Positions 23,188 through 30,934 of a DNA stretch of 35,935 nt are shown piece by piece; the stretch's first letter is position 1; the number at the start of each line of letters is the position of its first letter. The notes under the pieces were generated by a model, which was not told where the DNA came from, ran no database searches, and worked only from the letters and a program-made list of their open reading frames with translations. A program made the translations under genes and the position numbers. Location of the stretch: NCBI GenBank assembly GCA_013696745.1, contig JACCXZ010000032.1, positions 1 through 35,935 of the forward strand, given 5' to 3'. This stretch comes from Nocardioidaceae bacterium. GTDB taxonomy: Bacteria > Actinomycetota > Actinomycetes > Propionibacteriales > Nocardioidaceae.

Positions 23188-23967
23188 GTGACGCAGCCCG
23201 CACCGCAGCCCGCACCGGCGTCCACGACGGACCGACGACGGATCGGCGCCGAGATCTGGATCGTGCTCGGTCTGTCGCTCGGCGCCTCGGCCGTGTACGC
23301 CGTGGTCAGCCTGATCGCGAAGCTGACGGCCGGACCACTGCGTGAGCAGACGGCCACGTTGAACGCCTCCCGCAGTCCCCGTGAGTACCTCGACCTCAGC
23401 TATCAGCTGCTCGGCATCGGCTTCGGTGTCGTACCGGTCATGCTCGCGCTCTACCTGCTGTGGACGCCCGCTCGTACGGCTCGTGCACGGATCGGTCTCG
23501 ACCTGCGCCTGCCGGGGGGTGACCTGGCGTACGGAGTCGTCCTGGCGGCCGTCATCGGCGTGCCGGGCATCGCGCTCTACCTGATCGGCCGGTGGCTCGG
23601 GGTGACGGCCACCGTGGTCCCGAGCGGGCTGGACGCGTACTGGTGGACGGTCCCGGTACTCATCCTGTCCGCGGTGCAGAACTCACTGCTCGAGGAGGTC
23701 GTGGTGGTGGGCTACCTCATGACCCGGCTGCGGGAGCTCGGCTGGACAGTCGGCGCGACGATCCTCACCAGTTCGCTGGTCCGCGGGTCCTACCACCTGT
23801 ACCAGGGCCTCGGCCCCGGCCTCGCCAACGCAGTGATGGGCGTGATCTTCGGCTACTGGTACCACCGCACGGGGCGGGTGATGCCGCTCGTCGTCGCGCA
23901 CACGATCCTGGACATCGTCGCGTTCGTCGGGTACGCCTACGTCAAGGACCTGGGGGTGCTGCAGTAG
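23188..23967 (+). CDS. CPBP-family intramembrane protein (putative CAAX-like protease)
   Basis: 259 residues from GTG (MTQPAPQPAPAST). An ATG three codons earlier (23179) is the alternative. About six to seven hydrophobic helices are visible, for example IWIVLGLSLGASAVYAVVSLI and LAYGVVLAAVIGVPGIALYLIG. CPBP motifs: LLEEVVVVGYL (the Glu-Glu pair is present, but Val replaces the Arg of the usual EExxxR), RGSYHLYQGLGPGLAN with its His, and the final HTILDI. The EEVVVVGY variant is, as I recall, common in actinobacterial members, so loss of activity need not follow. Located in the cytoplasmic membrane, substrate unknown. It is divergent from adnA and converges with the alkyltransferase-like gene 7 bp away. 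Confidence 0.88.
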   Translation: MTQPAPQPAPASTTDRRRIGAEIWIVLGLSLGASAVYAVVSLIAKLTAGPLREQTATLNASRSPREYLDLSYQLLGIGFGVVPVMLALYLLWTPARTARARIGLDLRLPGGDLAYGVVLAAVIGVPGIALYLIGRWLGVTATVVPSGLDAYWWTVPVLILSAVQNSLLEEVVVVGYLMTRLRELGWTVGATILTSSLVRGSYHLYQGLGPGLANAVMGVIFGYWYHRTGRVMPLVVAHTILDIVAFVGYAYVKDLGVLQ

Positions 23968-23974
23968 CGCGACG

Positions 23975-24304
23975 TCAGGAAGCCGGCGACCACGCCGCCC
24001 GTGCCATGTCGACGCGGGTGGCCCCGGCGTCACCGACGGCCCTACCTCGCAGAGCCGTCCCCTCGACCCGGTAGTGCTCCAGCGCCCGCCGCTCGTGGCT
24101 CGGCGGAAGGGATCCGTCCGTGCGAACGACCCGCCACCACGGGACCCCGCCCCCGTCGGTCGCCAGCACGTTGCCGACGCGTCGCGGCCCGCAGCGTCCG
24201 ACGTGGTCGGCGATCGCGCCGTAGGACATGACCCGGCCCGGCGGGATCCGTTCGACCAGGCTCAGCACGTCCTCGACGTACCGCTCGCGCTCCTCGGTGT
24301 CCAC
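23975..24304 (-). CDS. alkyltransferase-like (ATL/MGMT-family) DNA-binding protein
   Basis: 109 residues from a GTG at 24304 (MDTEERERYVEDVLSLVERIPPGRVMSYGAIADHVG). The track start 50 codons upstream runs into moeZ and is rejected. The fold is that of O6-alkylguanine-DNA methyltransferases: GRVMSYGAIA, the recognition helix GPRRVGNVLA, then PWWRVVRTDG. Active enzymes have PCHRV. Here residue 56 is Trp at the Cys position, as in ATL proteins, which bind alkyl-guanine and hand it to nucleotide excision repair. The next residue is also Trp where PWHRV would be usual. It lies 28 bp after moeZ on the same strand, so is probably co-transcribed, as in the Rv3204-Rv3206c region. Confidence 0.9.
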   Translation of the reverse strand: MDTEERERYVEDVLSLVERIPPGRVMSYGAIADHVGRCGPRRVGNVLATDGGGVPWWRVVRTDGSLPPSHERRALEHYRVEGTALRGRAVGDAGATRVDMARAAWSPAS

Positions 24305-24332
24305 GGGGGCAGGGTCAGTGGCACGGCCGGCG

Positions 24333-25505
24333 TCAGTACGACGGCTGGCTCGGGTCGATCTGGTTGACCCAGGCCACGATGCCGCCGCCCACATGGACGG
24401 CGTCGGCAAAGCCTGCACCCTTGAGCACCGCGAGCGCCTCGGCCGAACGGGCACCGGACTTGCAGTGCAACACGACGGGCGTGTCCTGGCTCAGCCGGTC
24501 GAAGGCGTTGCCGTTGAGGAACTCGCCCTTGGGAATCAGGACGGCACCCGGGATCTGGTTGATCTCGTACTCGTTGGGCTCGCGGACGTCGACCAGCGTG
24601 AAGTCGCGGGTGCCCTCCGCACGCTCCTTGAGCATGTGCTCGAGCTGGACGACCGAGATCGTCGAGCCGGCGGCCGCGTCGGCTGCCTCGTCACTGATCG
24701 CCCCGCAGAAGGCCTCGTAGTCGATCAGCCCGGTGATGGGCTGACCGTTGGGGTCGCGGTTGACGGTGAGCTTGGTGTACTCCATCTCCAGCGCGTCGAA
24801 GACCATCAACTTGCCGACCAGGGGCTCCCCGATGCCGGTGATCAGCTTGATCGCCTCGTTGACCATGATCGAGCCGATCGACGCGCACAGGACACCCAGC
24901 ACGCCGCCCTCGGCGCACGAGGGCACCATGCCCGGCGGCGGCGGCTCGGGATACAGGTCGCGGTACTGCGGCCCGTGCTCCGCCCAGAAGACCGACACCT
25001 GTCCGTCGAACCGGAAGATCGAGCCCCACACGTACGGCTTGTTCAGCAGCACGGCGGCGTCGTTGACGAGGTACCGGGTGGCGAAGTTGTCGGTGCCGTC
25101 CACGATCAGGTCGTAGCCGGCGAAGATGTCCAGCACGTTGTCGTTGTCCAGGCGGGTGTCGTGCAGCACGACGTGGACGTACGGGTTGGTCTCGGTGATC
25201 GACTCCAGGGCCGAGACCGCCTTCGACTTTCCGATGTCGCTCTGGCCGTGGATGATCTGACGCTGCAGGTTGGACTCGTCGACCTCGTCGAACTCCACGA
25301 TGCCGAGCGTGCCGACTCCCGCCGCGGCGAGGTACAGCAGCGCCGGGCTGCCGAGTCCGCCGGCGCCGACGACGAGGACCCTGGCGTTCTTCAACCGCTT
25401 CTGGCCGGTCATGCCGACATCGGGGATGATCAGGTGACGGCTGTAGCGACGCACCTCGTCGGTGGTCAGCTCTGCGGCTGGTTCGACCAGCGGGGGCAAC
25501 GACAC
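24333..25505 (-). CDS. moeZ: adenylyltransferase/sulfurtransferase MoeZ
   Basis: 390 residues. The GTG at 25505 is preceded by GGAGGAG six nt upstream. The track start is 40 codons early. The N-terminal ThiF/MoeB domain (about 1-265) shows YSRHLIIPDVGMTGQKRLKNA, the ATP loop VLVVGAGGLGSPALLYLAAAGVG, DEVDESNLQRQIIHGQSDIG and the VPSCAEGGVLGVL catalytic Cys region. The C-terminal rhodanese domain (about 285-390) has DVREPNEYEINQIPGA and the active loop CKSGARS with Cys348. MoeZ adenylates and thiolates the C-terminus of sulfur carriers such as MoaD and CysO, linking it to moaE. A short hairpin (TGGGCC-TCT-GGCCCA, 25531-25545) lies 26 nt before the start. Confidence 0.95.
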   Translation of the reverse strand: MSLPPLVEPAAELTTDEVRRYSRHLIIPDVGMTGQKRLKNARVLVVGAGGLGSPALLYLAAAGVGTLGIVEFDEVDESNLQRQIIHGQSDIGKSKAVSALESITETNPYVHVVLHDTRLDNDNVLDIFAGYDLIVDGTDNFATRYLVNDAAVLLNKPYVWGSIFRFDGQVSVFWAEHGPQYRDLYPEPPPPGMVPSCAEGGVLGVLCASIGSIMVNEAIKLITGIGEPLVGKLMVFDALEMEYTKLTVNRDPNGQPITGLIDYEAFCGAISDEAADAAAGSTISVVQLEHMLKERAEGTRDFTLVDVREPNEYEINQIPGAVLIPKGEFLNGNAFDRLSQDTPVVLHCKSGARSAEALAVLKGAGFADAVHVGGGIVAWVNQIDPSQPSY

Positions 25506-25634
25506 GTTCGACTCCTCCAGGCCATCGGACTGGGCCAGAGGCCCATGGGCTTTCACCGGGAACAACTCTCCCGACTCCACCGATGTTCCTTGCCCGCACC
25601 CGATGCCTGCAGCCCCGTCCCACACCGCGGACGG

Positions 25635-26703
25635 TTAGCCGCCGTTCCTCGTCCGGATCTCCAGCGTGGCCACCTCGCCGGTGCTGACGGTGACGAAGCC
25701 GATCCTCGGTCCAGTGACACCGGCCTCGGTGACGCGGACTCGGTACCGGCCCGGCATGAGGTCCACGACGCCGAACCAGCCGGAGCCGTCGGTCCGTGCG
25801 GTGCCGGCCAGGCCGCCACCGTGCTGGCGGAGGACCGTGATCGAGGCCTGGTCCAGCGGCGTACCGTCCCGGTCGACGGTGGTGCCGGCGAGGTGTCCGG
25901 TGGTGAGCTCCGTCTTCCAGTCCATCTCCGGCACGGCTGCAGGCTCGCTGAACAGCGACTCGGTGAGCGACTGCGCCAACCGGTCGCGCTCGGCATCCTT
26001 GACGGCCGGGTCGGTCGAGGCGGTGGCGGTCATCGAGGGGTTTGCGTAGGAGTAGCCGTTCCACCCGGCGACGCCTGCCGAGACCGCTGCCCGGGCCTGC
26101 ATCACCTCGGCGTACGGCCGGGTGTTCTCCCAGCCGCCGTACGTCTGCGGACCGACCGCGTACGTGATCCCGTTGACGCTCAGCCGGTCCGACGAGTCCC
26201 GCTGGTACATGGTGAGGTAGATCTGGCGCACCAGGGCGCTCACCTGGTCACGCCTCCACTGGCTGAACTCCTCGTCGTCGGCGGAGGGCACATCGCTGCG
26301 ACCGGTCTCCTCGGCGAGCCGCCGCAGCGACGTCTGCGAGTAGCCCAGTCGTTCTGGAAGGTTGGCGCTGTTGTAGTCGGGATAGCGGATGTAGTCGAGG
26401 TTGACGACGTAGTCCACGGCATCGGGGTGAGCGGGGTCGATGAAGGCATCGGTGCGCGGGTACAGCGCGTCGTTGCAGAAGCAGTCGCAGCGGCGGCCGA
26501 CCTGGACCACGAGAACGTTGGCGTTGGCGTCCTTCGCATCTGCGACGAGCTGATCCGCCTGGGCCGGCGAGTAGATGCCCCGGTTGAACGCGTCCACCCA
26601 GTAGCCGCGCCACTGCTCGGACTGCTCATCTGCGCCGACCGGGGCCGATCCCCAGTGTCGACAGCATCGCGACTGCGAGCACCGTGGTGAGGAACCTGCG
26701 CAT
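25635..26703 (-). pseudogene. secreted GHL10-like (family 10 glycosyl hydrolase-like) gene with frameshift and apparent internal deletions
   Basis: A good ribosome-binding site (AGGGAG) and ATG at 26703 open a classic signal peptide (MRRFLTTVLAVAMLSTLGIGP) that stops at 26626 after 25 codons. The body (ADEQSEQWRGYWVDAFNRGIYSPAQ...) continues one frame over. Removing one base, for example from the GGCCCC run at 26641-26646, joins them as ...LGIGPVGADEQ, with a plausible VGA-DE cleavage site. The body keeps GHL10 landmarks (YWVDAFN, VQVGRRCDCFCNDALYPRTDAF, NLDYIRYPDYNSA, GYSYANPS). These follow one another with far too little sequence between them for a TIM barrel. A C-terminal carboxypeptidase-regulatory-like beta domain (about the last 90 residues, TVDRDGTPLDQASITV) looks intact. 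The track instead begins at an unrelated start in the body frame. I call it broken. A sequencing error could explain the frameshift but not the shortness. Confidence 0.65.
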
Positions 26704-26738
26704 GGCACTCCCTGTGTAGCCAAAGGTCTAGAACATCA

Positions 26739-26774
26739 GACCATTGGTCACCTCAGGATGAAGAGGACATCCTG
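26739..26774. promoter_or_regulatory. two dyads upstream of the TetR gene (candidate operators)
   Basis: GACCATTGGTC (26739-26749) is an 11-bp palindrome. CAGGATG-N7-CATCCTG (26754-26774) is a perfect 21-bp dyad. Both lie in the divergent gap between the GHL10-like gene and the TetR gene, where TetR regulators usually bind. Confidence 0.5.
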
Positions 26775-26888
26775 TAAGGGGTGATTGCTGGATCGGTCCT
26801 CGCAGTTGCCGGGGTGCGGTTACGATTTGCGTCGTCCGTGTGCGCCAGGCGCGGGCGCGAGCTCGAGCACCCGGACCGTGAGGGACAT

Positions 26889-27557
26889 GTGACGCAGATC
26901 CGTGAGACGCCGCGCCGTGGCACCCGCCTGCCCCGCAGCGCACGACGCGCCCAGCTGCTCGACGCGGCTCTCGAGGTCTTCGTCACCAACGGCTACCACT
27001 CCGCGGCGATGGACGAGATCGCCGAGCGGGCAGGCGTGTCCAAGCCGGTGCTGTACCAGCACTTCCCCAGCAAGCTGGAGCTCTACATCGCGCTGCTGGA
27101 CACGTCCTGCGACGACCTGCTGCAGGGCGTTCGCGAGGCGCTCGACTCCGTACCCGCCAACAAGGAGCGGGTCACCGCCACGATGGCTGCGTTCTACGAC
27201 TACGTCGCCGGCGCCAAGGCGGCCTTCCGACTGGTCTTCGAGTCCGACCTGACCAACGACCCCCACGTACGCGAGCGGGTCGACCGGGTGACCAACGAGT
27301 CGGCCGCCCTGGTCGCCGAGGTGATCGCCGAGGACACCGCGCTGCCGGCCGAGGCAGCGAAGCTGCTCGCGGTCAGCCTCGTCGGCATGGCCCAGGTGAG
27401 CGCCCGCTACTGGGTGGCACACGAGGATTCCAGCCTCGACCAGGAGACCGCGGTGGCGCTGGTGAGCGGGCTGGCCTGGCGCGGGATCCGCGGCTACCCG
27501 CTGGGCGGTGAGCAGGCGCACGGCGTTCGGGAGCACGGGCGCCGCGCGCCGTCCTGA
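26889..27557 (+). CDS. TetR/AcrR-family transcriptional regulator
   Basis: 222 residues from a GTG at 26889, with GAGGG just upstream. The track begins 36 codons early in the intergenic region. The N-terminal helix-turn-helix is clear (RRAQLLDAALEVFVTNGYHSAAMDEIAERAGVSKPVLYQHFPSKLELYIALL, about residues 18-70). A helical ligand-binding domain follows (YVAGAKAAFRLVFESDLTNDPHVRERVDRVTNE). The position matches M. tuberculosis Rv3208, followed by the same DUF3107 gene, so this is probably the core orthologue. The ligand is unknown. A TACGAT -10 at 26821-26826 would give a leader of about 55 nt. The dyads at 26739-26774 are candidate autoregulatory sites. Confidence 0.93.
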   Translation: MTQIRETPRRGTRLPRSARRAQLLDAALEVFVTNGYHSAAMDEIAERAGVSKPVLYQHFPSKLELYIALLDTSCDDLLQGVREALDSVPANKERVTATMAAFYDYVAGAKAAFRLVFESDLTNDPHVRERVDRVTNESAALVAEVIAEDTALPAEAAKLLAVSLVGMAQVSARYWVAHEDSSLDQETAVALVSGLAWRGIRGYPLGGEQAHGVREHGRRAPS

Positions 27558-27670
27558 CGCGGCTCCGCAGCAGGCCGCGAGGAATTCACCCCGTACTGCC
27601 GGGCTACGCTCGCGGCATCGTCGACACGGCCCCGTACCGGGGACGTGCGTCACGTCAGACAGGAGGCCTC

Positions 27671-27898
27671 GTGGAGGTCAAAATCGGTGTGCAGCACACC
27701 ACCCGCGACATCGTGTTCGACACCGAGCAGAGCCGTGACGACGTGGTCTCGGCCGTCACGAAGGCGCTCGGCGAGGACAGTGGCCTCATCTGCTTCGCGG
27801 ACACCAAGGGTCGTACGGTGCTGGTGCCGGCGGCCAAGCTCGCCTACGTCGAGGTGGGCGAGGAGACCTCGCGCAAGGTCGGTTTCGGCAAGCCCTGA
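27671..27898 (+). CDS. DUF3107 family protein (Rv3208A/TB9.4-like)
   Basis: 75 residues with a GTG start (decoded MEVKIGVQHTTRDIVFDTEQSRDDVV). An AGGAGG site ends 5 nt upstream. The short alpha/beta chain with VTKALGEDSGLICFADTKGRTVLVPAAKLAYVEVG is the whole DUF3107 domain, found in actinobacteria only as far as I know, function unknown. The track also shows a longer frame over the same DNA, which is a shadow. A TACGCT -10 (27605-27610) suggests its own promoter with a leader of about 55 nt, although it follows the TetR gene by 113 bp. It converges on the ferritin-like gene. Confidence 0.92.
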   Translation: MEVKIGVQHTTRDIVFDTEQSRDDVVSAVTKALGEDSGLICFADTKGRTVLVPAAKLAYVEVGEETSRKVGFGKP

Positions 27899-27933
27899 GC
27901 GCGACATCCAGAGCTGAGCGCGGATCGAGCGGT

Positions 27934-28626
27934 TCAGGATGCCAGTCCGAGCGTCGCCATCCGGTCGGCGTGTGCCTCGGTGAGTCTGACGAACATCCGT
28001 CCGATCGTCGCGAGGTCCATGCCGGGACGGTCGACCGTGCCGGCCAGCAGTGCCGACAGGCTGTCCCGGTCGGCGACCACGGCCTGAGCCTGGCTCAGTG
28101 CCTCGCCGACGAGGCGGCGTCCCCACAGCGCGAGCCGGCCGCCGATCCGTGGGTCGGCAGCTATCGCGCCGCGTACCCGGTCGACGACGAAGGCACTGTG
28201 ACCGGAGTCGGCAAGGGTGGCCAAGATCAGCTCGCGGGTGTCGACGTCCACGTAGGCAGCCACCTCCCGGTAGAAGTCGTTGGCGAGGGCGTCACCGACG
28301 AATGCCTTCACGAGTCCCTCCAGCCAGTCCGAGGGAGTGGTCATGTCGTGGAAGCTGTCGACGGCGGCCACGAACGGTGCCATAGCCTCGTCGACGTCGG
28401 CGTCGAGCTCGCGCAGTCGCGCGCGCAGTGCCTCGAAGTGCCCGAACTCCGCCGAGGCCATCGCGGCGAGGGCCGCCTTGTCATGGGTGTCCGGGGCCAT
28501 CTTGGCGTCCTCGGCGAGACGCTCGAAGGCGGTCAGCTCGCCGTACGCGAGGGCGCCGAGGAGGTCCACCACGCCCTCCCGGTAGGCGGGGTCCTGCATC
28601 GCGGACGCGGAGCCGGGTTCAGACAT
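27934..28626 (-). CDS. ferritin-like fold (MiaE-type) protein
   Basis: 230 residues starting MSEPGSASAMQDPAYREG. The protein is all-helical. Helices with GALAYGELTAFERLAEDAK and AAMASAEFGHFEALRARL (the ExxH-type iron ligands) and LADSGHSAFVVDRVR correspond to the ferritin-like superfamily branch annotated as ferritin-like domain or tRNA-hydroxylase-like proteins (Rv3210c type). The second site reads SGHSAF, where a Glu would be expected in some relatives, so I am unsure the metal site is complete. The ATG lies 6 nt below TACGCT, suggesting leaderless transcription. The gene is divergent from the DEAD-box helicase gene. Confidence 0.87.
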   Translation of the reverse strand: MSEPGSASAMQDPAYREGVVDLLGALAYGELTAFERLAEDAKMAPDTHDKAALAAMASAEFGHFEALRARLRELDADVDEAMAPFVAAVDSFHDMTTPSDWLEGLVKAFVGDALANDFYREVAAYVDVDTRELILATLADSGHSAFVVDRVRGAIAADPRIGGRLALWGRRLVGEALSQAQAVVADRDSLSALLAGTVDRPGMDLATIGRMFVRLTEAHADRMATLGLAS

Positions 28627-28632
28627 GCGCGC

Positions 28633-28638
28633 AGCGTA
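28633..28638 (-). promoter_or_regulatory. candidate leaderless -10 for the ferritin-like gene
   Basis: TACGCT on the minus strand, then GCGCGC, then the ATG at 28626. Confidence 0.45.
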
Positions 28639-28682
28639 GCGAGCGCCCCGCGGGCCGTGCAGGGCGGCGGCGGTCCCGCGGC

Positions 28683-28688
28683 TAGACT
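28683..28688 (+). promoter_or_regulatory. candidate -10 for the DEAD-box helicase gene
   Basis: TAGACT, about 36 nt before the proposed CTG start. It would give a short leader of about 30 nt that includes GAGAAG as a possible ribosome-binding site. Confidence 0.35.
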
Positions 28689-28724
28689 CTGGACGACCCA
28701 CCACCGTCTCGAATCGAGAAGATC

Positions 28725-30161
28725 CTGACCACCTTCCAAGATCTCGGCGTCCTTCCGGAGATCGCCGACTCGCTGGCCGAGGTCGGAATCACCGATGCCT
28801 TCCCCATTCAGGAGCTGACCCTCCCCATCGCGCTGATCGGTACCGACCTGATCGGGCAGGCGCGCACAGGCACCGGCAAGACCCTCGCGTTCGCCATCCC
28901 CGTGCTGCAGCGGATCATCGCCCAGCACGATGCGGATGCTGCCGAGCTGGCTGCCTCCGGCAAGCCGCAGGCACTGGTCATCGCGCCGACCCGCGAGCTG
29001 GCCATGCAGGTCTCCGGCGACTTCTCCGTGGCCGGCAAGGGCCGCGGCGCCCGCATCCTCACCGTCTACGGCGGTGTCCCGTACGAGCCGCAGCTCGATG
29101 CTCTGGCACGCGGGGTCGACGTCGTCGTCGGCACCCCCGGACGGCTGCTGGACCTCGCCAACCGCGGCACGCTCAACCTGTCCCAGGTCAAGGTGCTGGT
29201 GCTCGACGAGGCCGACGAGATGCTGGACCTCGGCTTCCTGCCCGATGTCGAACGGCTGCTGGCCAAGACGCACGAGCTGCGCCAGACGATGTTGTTCTCG
29301 GCCACGATGCCCGCAGCGATCGTGACCCTCGCGCGCACCCACATGCGGCACCCGATGAACATCCGTGCGGAGTCCGACAGCGACCAGCAGACCGTGCCCG
29401 CGACGGCGCAGTTCATCTACTGGGCGCACGACCTCGACAAGCCGGAGGTCGTCGCGCGCATCCTGCAGGCCGAGGACCGGGGTCGGGTACTCATCTTCAC
29501 CCGTACGAAACGGCGTGCTCAGCGCGTGGCCGAGGACATGGCCGAGCGTGGCTTCAAGGCGTCCCCGCTGCACGGCGACATGGCACAGGTCGCCCGGGAG
29601 AAGGCGATGAAACGCTTCCGCGACGGGACCATCGAGGTCCTGGTCGCCACCGACGTCGCCGCTCGCGGAATCGACGTCACCGGCATCAGCCACGTGATCA
29701 ACTACACCTGCCCCGAGGACGAGAAGACCTACCTGCACCGCACCGGCCGGACCGGCCGCGCCGGGGCCTCCGGCATCGCCATCACATTCGTCGACTGGGC
29801 GGACCTGACCCGCTGGAAGGCGATCAACAAGGCCCTCGACCTGCCGTTCGACGAGCCGCAGGAGACGTACTCCACCTCGGATCACCTCTTCCACGACATC
29901 GGTATTCCCCGCGGCGCCACCGGCCGGGTCACCCCTCCCGCGCCCCAGCAGCAGCACGCCGGGCGGTCGTCGCGCGAACGCCCGCCCCGCCAGCGCGACC
30001 GACAGCGGACCCGCACCCGCGGTGGCGCCCCGGTAGCATCCGAGGGGACTGCAGTGCCCTCGAGCAGCGACAGTCCCGGCCCCTCGGGCGGCGCCCACGG
30101 TGAGGCTCCACAGCGTCGTCGTCGGCGACGACGTTCAGGTGGGGGCTCGACCGAGGGCTGA
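28725..30161 (+). CDS. DEAD-box RNA helicase (RhlE-like), probable CTG start
   Basis: 478 codons from CTG at 28725 (decoded (M)TTFQDLGVLPEIADSLAEVG). The track begins at 28902, which removes the Q motif (ITDAFPIQELTLPIAL) and Walker A (ARTGTGKTLAF). The in-frame sequence back to the TAG at 28683 contains no ATG, GTG or TTG, only CTG at 28689 and 28725. Motifs present: PTRELAMQ, GTPGRLLDL, VLDEADEMLDLGF, FSATMP, LIFTRTKRRAQ, TDVAARGIDV and HRTGRTGRAG. A disordered basic tail (about residues 395-478: RSSRERPPRQRDRQRTRTRGG) probably binds RNA. It remodels RNA structures or ribonucleoproteins. Location matches Rv3211 (RhlE) in M. tuberculosis. Confidence 0.92.
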   Translation: MTTFQDLGVLPEIADSLAEVGITDAFPIQELTLPIALIGTDLIGQARTGTGKTLAFAIPVLQRIIAQHDADAAELAASGKPQALVIAPTRELAMQVSGDFSVAGKGRGARILTVYGGVPYEPQLDALARGVDVVVGTPGRLLDLANRGTLNLSQVKVLVLDEADEMLDLGFLPDVERLLAKTHELRQTMLFSATMPAAIVTLARTHMRHPMNIRAESDSDQQTVPATAQFIYWAHDLDKPEVVARILQAEDRGRVLIFTRTKRRAQRVAEDMAERGFKASPLHGDMAQVAREKAMKRFRDGTIEVLVATDVAARGIDVTGISHVINYTCPEDEKTYLHRTGRTGRAGASGIAITFVDWADLTRWKAINKALDLPFDEPQETYSTSDHLFHDIGIPRGATGRVTPPAPQQQHAGRSSRERPPRQRDRQRTRTRGGAPVASEGTAVPSSSDSPGPSGGAHGEAPQRRRRRRRSGGGSTEG

Positions 30162-30168
30162 CCTTGAC

Positions 30169-30182
30169 GCCGCCTCGGCGGC
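30169..30182. terminator. short GC hairpin between convergent helicase and L,D-transpeptidase genes
   Basis: GCCGCC-TC-GGCGGC fills the 21-bp gap between the two stops. It lacks a T-run and has a very tight loop, so it is only a weak candidate. Confidence 0.3.
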
Positions 30183-30893
30183 TCAGTCGAGCACGACGAC
30201 GCGGGTGCCGACGGGCGCGAAGGCCCACAGCTGCCTCGCGTCGCGGGGGGCCTGACGGATGCACCCGTCCGACAGCGGCGTCCCGAGGTCGGCGATGCTC
30301 TGCACCCGGTCGCCCCGATGGTCGACGGGCAAGTCGTGGAAGCCGATCGCGGCGTTCTCCCCGTAGGTGAACCGCACCATGTGGCGCATGGAGGTGTCCT
30401 CCGTGTACCCGGTGGCGTGCACGGACTTGGAGTAGACCTCGTACCGGCCCGCCTCCAGGTTGTCCAGCCGGCTGCCGGAGACCAGATAGCTGTCGAGCAC
30501 CGTGCCGTTCGCGCGGACGAGCCAGACCCGCTGGTCACCCATGTCGTACACCACTCGGCGACCGTGACCGGACCGGGGCGGGGCAGTGGTCAGGTCCGCC
30601 GTGGGCGGGTCCGGTGCCGCCTGTGGATCGGTGGGTTCGCTCAGTTCGGTGGGTTCGTCGACGGGCGTCTCGAGCACCAGTGCCTGGGGCAGCGCACCGG
30701 CCACCGCGTGGTCCCGGTCCCCGGGGTACGGCAGGATACCCACGGCCACGACGACAGTGCTCGCCGTCACGGTCAGGGAGGCGACCAGCGTCGCGATGCG
30801 ATAGGCCCTGCGCAACCAGGGCCGCCTCGCCTTCGAACCGTGCCGCCACGCCGCGCCACGGTCCTGCAGACGACCAGTCTTGGGTCGGGTCAT
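30183..30893 (-). CDS. L,D-transpeptidase (YkuD domain), membrane-anchored
   Basis: 236 residues from the ATG at 30893. An ATG three codons earlier (30902) overlaps the putative -10. A very basic N-terminus (RPKTGRLQDRGAAWRHGSKARRPWLRR) is followed by one hydrophobic segment (IATLVASLTVTASTVVVAVGIL) acting as signal anchor. A Pro/Asp/Glu/Thr-rich spacer (about 55-100) precedes the YkuD domain (GRRVVYDMGDQRVWLVRANGTV). The active site is GFHDLPVD (His) and LSDGCIRQ with Cys211, where most relatives have SHGC. The enzyme would form 3-3 cross-links in peptidoglycan outside the membrane, and the short form without Ig-like domains may instead act on other acceptors. It converges on the helicase gene. 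Confidence 0.9.
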   Translation of the reverse strand: MTRPKTGRLQDRGAAWRHGSKARRPWLRRAYRIATLVASLTVTASTVVVAVGILPYPGDRDHAVAGALPQALVLETPVDEPTELSEPTDPQAAPDPPTADLTTAPPRSGHGRRVVYDMGDQRVWLVRANGTVLDSYLVSGSRLDNLEAGRYEVYSKSVHATGYTEDTSMRHMVRFTYGENAAIGFHDLPVDHRGDRVQSIADLGTPLSDGCIRQAPRDARQLWAFAPVGTRVVVLD

Positions 30894-30900
30894 GTGGCTC

Positions 30901-30906
30901 ATGGTA
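30901..30906 (-). promoter_or_regulatory. candidate leaderless -10 for the L,D-transpeptidase gene
   Basis: TACCAT on the minus strand, then 7 nt (GAGCCAC), then the ATG at 30893. Confidence 0.4.
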
Positions 30907-30934
30907 GGGGCCGGGCACTCGTGCGTTGCGGACC

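Noticed and set aside
24228-26690. 820-codon plus-strand ORF
   Set aside because: Antisense shadow of moeZ and the GHL10-like gene, with no recognisable motif.
28701-28724. GTCTCGAATCGAGAAG as a tRNA T-loop fragment
   Set aside because: No matching acceptor, D- or anticodon stems around it. It is helicase leader sequence.
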